Of a DNA stretch of 64,000 nt, positions 59,040-64,000 are shown piece after piece (the stretch's first letter is position 1; every line of letters begins with the position of its first letter). The notes beneath the pieces are model-generated. The model was not told the DNA's origin. It ran no database searches and worked only from the letters and a program-made list of their open reading frames with translations. The translations under genes and the position numbers were made by a program. Origin of the DNA: an uncultured Marinobacter sp. (GTDB taxonomy: Bacteria > Pseudomonadota > Gammaproteobacteria > Pseudomonadales > Oleiphilaceae); the NCBI RefSeq assembly GCF_913055835.1, contig NZ_CAJXKQ010000013.1, forward strand, positions 39,512-103,511. Direction: 5' to 3'.

Positions 59040-60373
59040 TGGCACTAACCAATCGAGTCGTCTGGAGTGATGGCCTGTTCATCAAGCCCCAGCACTTCCA
59101 GCAACAGCAGCGATATCTGGAACACCAGATCAATGAACGGGCGCTCGCGATCTCCGATTATCTTTATGGCTTCAGCAACCTGGAACTGAATGCAGAGTAC
59201 CTGAGTTTCGGACGGATTGGCCTCGTGCGGGCATCCGGACTGTTCCCGGATGGCACCCGCTTCAGCCTGCCCCAGGACGACGTGATGCCGGAGCCCATGG
59301 AAATCACCGATGCCTCCGTGGCCAATCAGGTCGTCTACCTGGCGTTGCCGTTGGGCAGTGAAAGCCTGGCGGAAGTGGAATGGCCGGACGCCCCGGTGGC
59401 CGGTCGGTTCCGTGCCGACTCCCGGGAAATCCGGGATCTGCACTCGATCGACGGCGATGCCCACACCATTGATGTGGGCCGAGTGGCGCCCCGCCTGATG
59501 CTTGAGAGGGAAGATCGCAGCGCCTATGCGGCCTTGGCGATTGGCCGGATTCTTGAAAAACGCCCGGACGGAAGCCTGGTGATGGATCCGAACTTCCTCC
59601 CCACCATGCTGAGTGTGCGAGCCGCACCCAGGCTGCAGCGATTCGTCGGTGAAATGGCAGGCTTGATGCGGGAGCGGGCACGCAATATCGCCGAGCGTGT
59701 CGGTGCACCGGGGCAGGGTGGCGTTGCGGACGTGGCGGACTTTATGTTGCTGGAGATGCTGAACCGGGCTCATCCCAGATTCATGCACCTGGCCCGCCTG
59801 CGCCAGTTGCATCCCGAACGGCTGTTCGAAGCCCTGCTTGAGCTGTGTGGCGAGCTGGTGACCTTTACCGACGAAGGACGCCTGCCGAGAGAGTACCCGG
59901 CCTATGACCACGATCTGCCGGAGGATTGTTTTACCCCGCTCATGCAGGTTCTGCGGCAGTCCCTGAGCACGGTGCTGGAACCGAGGGCGTTGGCTATCCA
60001 GCTCCAGCAGCGCCAGTACGGCCTGACCGTGGCCCCGGTTCAGGACGCCCAGTTGGTCCGGGATGCGGAATTCATTCTTGCGGTCAAAGCCGACATGCCA
60101 CTGGACGATCTGCGCAAGCAGTTCACCCAGCAGTGCAAGGTGGCCTCGGTGGAAAAAATCCGGGATCTCATCAGCCTGCAACTGCCGGGAATACCGCTCG
60201 CCCCGTTACCGGTCGCACCCCGGCAATTGCCGTACCACGCCGGCTTCGTCTACTTCCGCCTGGACGACCAGAGCCAGGCCTGGCAAATGCTTGACAACGC
60301 GAGCGGCTTTGCATTCCACGTGGCCGGCAGTTTCCCGGGCATGGAAATGCAGTTCTGGGCAATCAGGAGCTAA
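59039..60373 (+). CDS. tssK: Type VI secretion baseplate subunit TssK
   Basis: NRVVWSDGLFIKPQHFQQQQRYLEHQINERA. Confidence 0.95.
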   Translation: MALTNRVVWSDGLFIKPQHFQQQQRYLEHQINERALAISDYLYGFSNLELNAEYLSFGRIGLVRASGLFPDGTRFSLPQDDVMPEPMEITDASVANQVVYLALPLGSESLAEVEWPDAPVAGRFRADSREIRDLHSIDGDAHTIDVGRVAPRLMLEREDRSAYAALAIGRILEKRPDGSLVMDPNFLPTMLSVRAAPRLQRFVGEMAGLMRERARNIAERVGAPGQGGVADVADFMLLEMLNRAHPRFMHLARLRQLHPERLFEALLELCGELVTFTDEGRLPREYPAYDHDLPEDCFTPLMQVLRQSLSTVLEPRALAIQLQQRQYGLTVAPVQDAQLVRDAEFILAVKADMPLDDLRKQFTQQCKVASVEKIRDLISLQLPGIPLAPLPVAPRQLPYHAGFVYFRLDDQSQAWQMLDNASGFAFHVAGSFPGMEMQFWAIRS

Positions 60374-60376
60374 ATC

Positions 60377-61204
60377 ATGGCAGATGCACAGGTAATGGAC
60401 TTACCCAGTGGCAGCAGGAATTCCGGCAGCAGTGCGTTCAGTGATCTGATTTTTGCCGACAGACGGGGAACAGCTGAGGGCAACAGGGAAGGGCAGGTCG
60501 ACGAGCAGTTCCAGCTCAGAGGATTGGAACATAACCGCCTGATTGATGCCGCCACACCATTGCTTGGCCTGGTGATCAGGATACGCAGGCTGGCAGACTA
60601 TCGCGCGGTGGAAACCCTCTACCAGCAGGTGGTGGATGAGATCGCTGCCATCGACCGGGAACTGGTGGAACAGGGTTACGACCGGCCAGTTGTTGTCGCC
60701 TACCGGTATGTTCTCTGCGCCTTCATCGACGAGGCCGTGCTGGGAACCGACTGGGGCGCCCACAGCGTCTGGTCACAGCACTCCCTGTTGTCCCGCTTCC
60801 ACAACGAGACCTGGGGTGGGGAGAAAGTGTTTGCGATTCTTGCCCGGATGGAGCAGGAACCGGCCCGTTACTGCGACATGTTGTCGTTCATCTACCTGTG
60901 TCTCTGTCTGGGTTTCGAAGGGCGGTACAAGGTGATGGAAAACGGCCGGGATGAATACGACCAGATTGTCCGTGGCCTGCACGAACAACTGAAAGCGTTG
61001 CAGGAGGAGCTGGAACCGGCGCCTCTTGCGGATGCCCGCGCGAATGTAGCGCCAACCCGGAACCGGTTGCGCAGTGGCATGCCCGTCTGGGGCATTGCTG
61101 GTCTGTTTGTGGCGGCCATGGCCGGCATCTACTCCCTGTATAACATGGCACTGAACGAGCGCATCACGGACGTATTGCGCGTACTCGACCAACTACCGAA
61201 ATAA
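60377..61204 (+). CDS. tssL: Type VI secretion DotU/IcmH-like protein TssL
   Basis: NRLIDAATPLLGLVIRIR...YVLCAFIDEAVLGTDWGAHSVWSQHSLLSRFHNETWGGEKVFAIL; C-terminal TM. Confidence 0.94.
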   Translation: MADAQVMDLPSGSRNSGSSAFSDLIFADRRGTAEGNREGQVDEQFQLRGLEHNRLIDAATPLLGLVIRIRRLADYRAVETLYQQVVDEIAAIDRELVEQGYDRPVVVAYRYVLCAFIDEAVLGTDWGAHSVWSQHSLLSRFHNETWGGEKVFAILARMEQEPARYCDMLSFIYLCLCLGFEGRYKVMENGRDEYDQIVRGLHEQLKALQEELEPAPLADARANVAPTRNRLRSGMPVWGIAGLFVAAMAGIYSLYNMALNERITDVLRVLDQLPK

Positions 61205-61214
61205 GGACATCAAC

Positions 61215-63848
61215 GTGATTCGGGTAGAACTGCCGGCGCTGATCGGGCGCCTCAACGACATCTCTCGCCAGGCACTGGAGGCTTCTGCCGCCCTGTGCAT
61301 CAGCCGCCAGGGCGCGGAAATCACTCCGGCCCATTTGCTGTTCAAACTGCTGGAAACCCCGTTTTCCGATGTGCGCCAGATTCTGGAGCATACCGGCATT
61401 GAGCATCAGCAGTTGCAACCGTTGGTGGGCGACAGCCTGAACGGTGAGGCCCAAAGCGCTGAGCCCTATCCGTCGTTCTCACCACTGTTGGTGGAACTGC
61501 TGCAGGATGCCTGGCTGCTGGCTTCCACCGAACTGGGTCACACTGAGCTTTGCTCCGGCGCCGTATTCCTGGCCCTGCTGATGAATGCCGAGCGCTATCT
61601 GATGCCCTGTGTGGCTCAGGCACTGGCGGAGATCAACCGTGAGCAGCTGCGCAAGCAGTTTGACCGGCTCACCGATGGCTCCGCAGAACGCCTTCAGTTG
61701 GGCGAAAACGGCGACGCCAGGTCGGCCTCGCAGACCGATATGGATCCGCTTACCCGCTACGCCACCGACTTCACCAGACTCGCCCGGGAAGACAAACTGG
61801 ACCCCGTGGTGTGCCGTGACGCCGAGATCGACCAGATGATCGACATCCTCTGCCGCCGCCGCAAGAACAACCCCATCGTGGTCGGTGATGCCGGTGTCGG
61901 CAAAAGTGCCGTGGTAGAAGGCCTCGCCCTGCGCATCGTCAACGGCGATGTGCCGGATCGCCTGAAAAACGTCGAACTCTGGACGCTGGATATGGGCGCT
62001 TTGCAGGCCGGTGCGTCTGTGAAAGGCGAGTTCGAAAAGCGCCTCAAAGGCGTTATTGAAGCGGTCAAAGGCTCTGCCACGCCGATCATCCTGTTCATCG
62101 ACGAAGCCCATACCCTGATCGGCGCGGGCAACAGCGAAGGTGGCTCCGACGCCGCCAACCTGCTGAAACCGGCCCTTGCCCGGGGCGAGCTCCGCACCAT
62201 CGCCGCGACCACCTGGCGCGAGTACAAGAAATACTTCGAAAAAGACCCGGCCCTGGGCCGGCGCTTCCAGCCGGTCGCCCTGGACGAGCCGACACCGGGC
62301 GAAGCCGTCCACATTCTCCGCGGCCTGCGAACCGTCTACGAAAAAGCCCATCAGGTCCTGATCGCCGACGACGCCCTGAAAGCCGCCGCTGACATGTCGG
62401 CCCGTTACCTTGCCGGCCGTCAGCTACCGGACAAAGCCATCGATGTACTGGACACCGCCTGCGCCCGGGTCAGCCTGAATCTGAGCACGCCGCCCAGAAG
62501 CCTGAGCCACGTCCGCAGCGAGCTGCATCAGCTGGCCATGGAACAGAACCTGCTAAGCCGGGAGCACACTCTGGGCCAGACTGTGGATGCCGAACGGGAA
62601 CGGGAACTGGAACAGCGAATTGCCAGGATCACTGCTGAATCCGAAGCCCTTGAACAACGCTGGAACGACCAGCGCGAACTTGTGGCCCGACTGGTGGATA
62701 TCCGGGAACAGTTGCTCACCGGTGAATCGCAGGGCGAAGCGGATACCTCTGAGTTGACCGATGGAGATACAGAAGAACGCCCGGATCTGAAAAGCGAAGC
62801 CGCCGCAATTGAGCAGGAACTGACTGAACTCCAGGCCGACGAGCCGCTGGTACACGCCCGCGTTGATGCCAGACAGGTGGCCGAAGTTATCGCCGACTGG
62901 ACCGGCATCCCGGTCAATCGAATGACCACCGACGAACTTGAAAAAATCACCCATTTGCCGGCGTATCTTCAGGAGCATATCAAAGGCCAGGACACCGCCA
63001 TCGACTACCTGCATCAACATCTGCTTACCGCCCGCGCCGACTTGCGCCGGCCGGGCCGCCCCATGGGCGCCTTCTTGCTGGTGGGCCCGAGCGGCGTTGG
63101 CAAAACCGAAACCGTTGTACAGCTGGCCGAACTGCTCTACGGCGGCCGCCAGTTCCTCACCACCATCAACATGTCCGAATACCAGGAAAAACACACTGTC
63201 TCCCGCCTGATCGGCTCGCCTCCCGGGTATGTGGGTTTTGGCGAAGGCGGCATCCTCACCGAAGCCATCCGCCAGAAACCCTACTCCGTGGTCTTGCTCG
63301 ACGAAGTCGAAAAAGCCCATCCGGAAGTCCTCAACCTGTTCTACCAGGCGTTTGACAAAGGCGAATTGGCCGACGGCGAAGGCCGGTTGATCGACTGCAA
63401 AAACGTCGTCTTCTTCCTCACCTCCAATCTGGGCTACCAGACCATCGTCAACCACGCCGACTCGCCGGCCAGCCTGGAAGAGGCCCTGTACCCGGAATTG
63501 GCCAACTTCTTCAAGCCCGCTTTGCTGGCAAGGATGGAAGTGGTGCCTTATTTACCCCTGGGCGAGGAAACCCTCAACCGTATCGTTGGCGACAAACTCC
63601 AGCGGCTGGCAGACCAGATCAAGGGCCGTTACCACACCGACGTGGAACTGGAAGAAGGACTTATCGAGGCTATTCGAAGCCGTGCGACAAGAAGTGAAAA
63701 CGGCGCAAGGATGCTTGAGTCGATCATAGAGGGTGAATTGTTGCCGCCTGTTTCACTGGCGTTGCTGGAGAAATTGGCGGCGAGGGAGCCGGTAAGAAAA
63801 GTGACTCTCGGTGTAGATGAGCATCAGTTTGTGGGAACTGTTGCTTGA
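61215..63848 (+). CDS. tssH: Type VI secretion AAA+ ATPase ClpV
   Basis: Two Walker A sites (GDAGVGKSAVVEG, GPSGVGKTETVVQ), Clp_N repeats, NMSEYQEKHTVSRLIGSPPGYVGFGEGGILTEAIRQKPYSVVLLDEVEKAHPEV. Confidence 0.97.
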   Translation: MIRVELPALIGRLNDISRQALEASAALCISRQGAEITPAHLLFKLLETPFSDVRQILEHTGIEHQQLQPLVGDSLNGEAQSAEPYPSFSPLLVELLQDAWLLASTELGHTELCSGAVFLALLMNAERYLMPCVAQALAEINREQLRKQFDRLTDGSAERLQLGENGDARSASQTDMDPLTRYATDFTRLAREDKLDPVVCRDAEIDQMIDILCRRRKNNPIVVGDAGVGKSAVVEGLALRIVNGDVPDRLKNVELWTLDMGALQAGASVKGEFEKRLKGVIEAVKGSATPIILFIDEAHTLIGAGNSEGGSDAANLLKPALARGELRTIAATTWREYKKYFEKDPALGRRFQPVALDEPTPGEAVHILRGLRTVYEKAHQVLIADDALKAAADMSARYLAGRQLPDKAIDVLDTACARVSLNLSTPPRSLSHVRSELHQLAMEQNLLSREHTLGQTVDAERERELEQRIARITAESEALEQRWNDQRELVARLVDIREQLLTGESQGEADTSELTDGDTEERPDLKSEAAAIEQELTELQADEPLVHARVDARQVAEVIADWTGIPVNRMTTDELEKITHLPAYLQEHIKGQDTAIDYLHQHLLTARADLRRPGRPMGAFLLVGPSGVGKTETVVQLAELLYGGRQFLTTINMSEYQEKHTVSRLIGSPPGYVGFGEGGILTEAIRQKPYSVVLLDEVEKAHPEVLNLFYQAFDKGELADGEGRLIDCKNVVFFLTSNLGYQTIVNHADSPASLEEALYPELANFFKPALLARMEVVPYLPLGEETLNRIVGDKLQRLADQIKGRYHTDVELEEGLIEAIRSRATRSENGARMLESIIEGELLPPVSLALLEKLAAREPVRKVTLGVDEHQFVGTVA

Positions 63849-63873
63849 GGTAACTGGAGGTAGCGGACCCTGT

Positions 63874-64000
63874 GGTTCGGCTTTCCAAATACCCTGCGGA
63901 GCCATGGGTGAAGAGCGAAAGCTCTTCACGGGTTGGCCAGGGATGGCCAAGCCAGGACCCTCACTGCGACGCAGGAGCAGTAAGCAGTGAGGGGCGGAGC
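63874..64000 (+). repeat. Long-hairpin dispersed repeat, copy 3 (truncated by window edge)
   Basis: GGTTCGGCTTTCCAAATACCCTGCGGAGCCATGG shares CTTTCCAAA...TGCGGAGCCATGG with copies 1 and 2, then three nested hairpins (63908-63929, 63933-63950, 63958-63993); right arm not in the window. Confidence 0.75.

Noticed and set aside
1-64000. Search by eye for CRISPR arrays, tRNA/rRNA genes, prophage and complete IS elements
   Set aside because: None found; the only integrase-like sequence is the small SAM-like domain gene at 50661-50978.

Overview
This 64-kb window looks like an ordinary gammaproteobacterial chromosome, most like a Marinobacter relative (inferred from gene content and order, not searched). 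It is dense with protein genes. I found no rRNA, tRNA, CRISPR array, prophage or intact IS element. In order, the main blocks are: folX/folE; an alpha/beta hydrolase, a GGDEF protein, a patatin and a twin-CDGSH protein; znuB-znuC-zur; a complete Pil-Chp chemosensory cluster (pilG-H-I-J-K, a 2532-aa ChpA, chpB, chpC); gshB-tonB-yqgE-ruvX-pyrR-pyrB-pyrC'; a TRAP-like cluster with hupB inside it; pckA, hslO, hslR, yrfG and mutM; a fatty acid desaturase; rsmD; ftsY-E-X; rpoH; a tartronate semialdehyde reductase-like gene plus hyi; a two-component system; greB; acbP; and a type VI secretion cluster (tssB-C-E-F-G-tagH-J-K-L-H) running to the right edge. The strongest signal not explained by genes is a family of dispersed long-hairpin elements at 44888-44998, 54281-54395 and 63874 onward (cut by the window edge). 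Their loop carries a conserved core (TGCGGAGCCATGG; 25 nt identical in the two complete copies). Their outer arms differ between copies but stay self-complementary within each complete copy. Other leads: a second type of long inverted repeat beside one copy inside the T6SS operon, two homologous GGGnCAGATGAAAGCnTTCATCTGnCCC hairpins with a base-pair-preserving change, a FabR/DesT-like palindrome upstream of the desaturase, a short Cys-rich ORF plus terminator in front of greB, and a ChpA with about ten Hpt-like modules, one of which has Glu at the His position.
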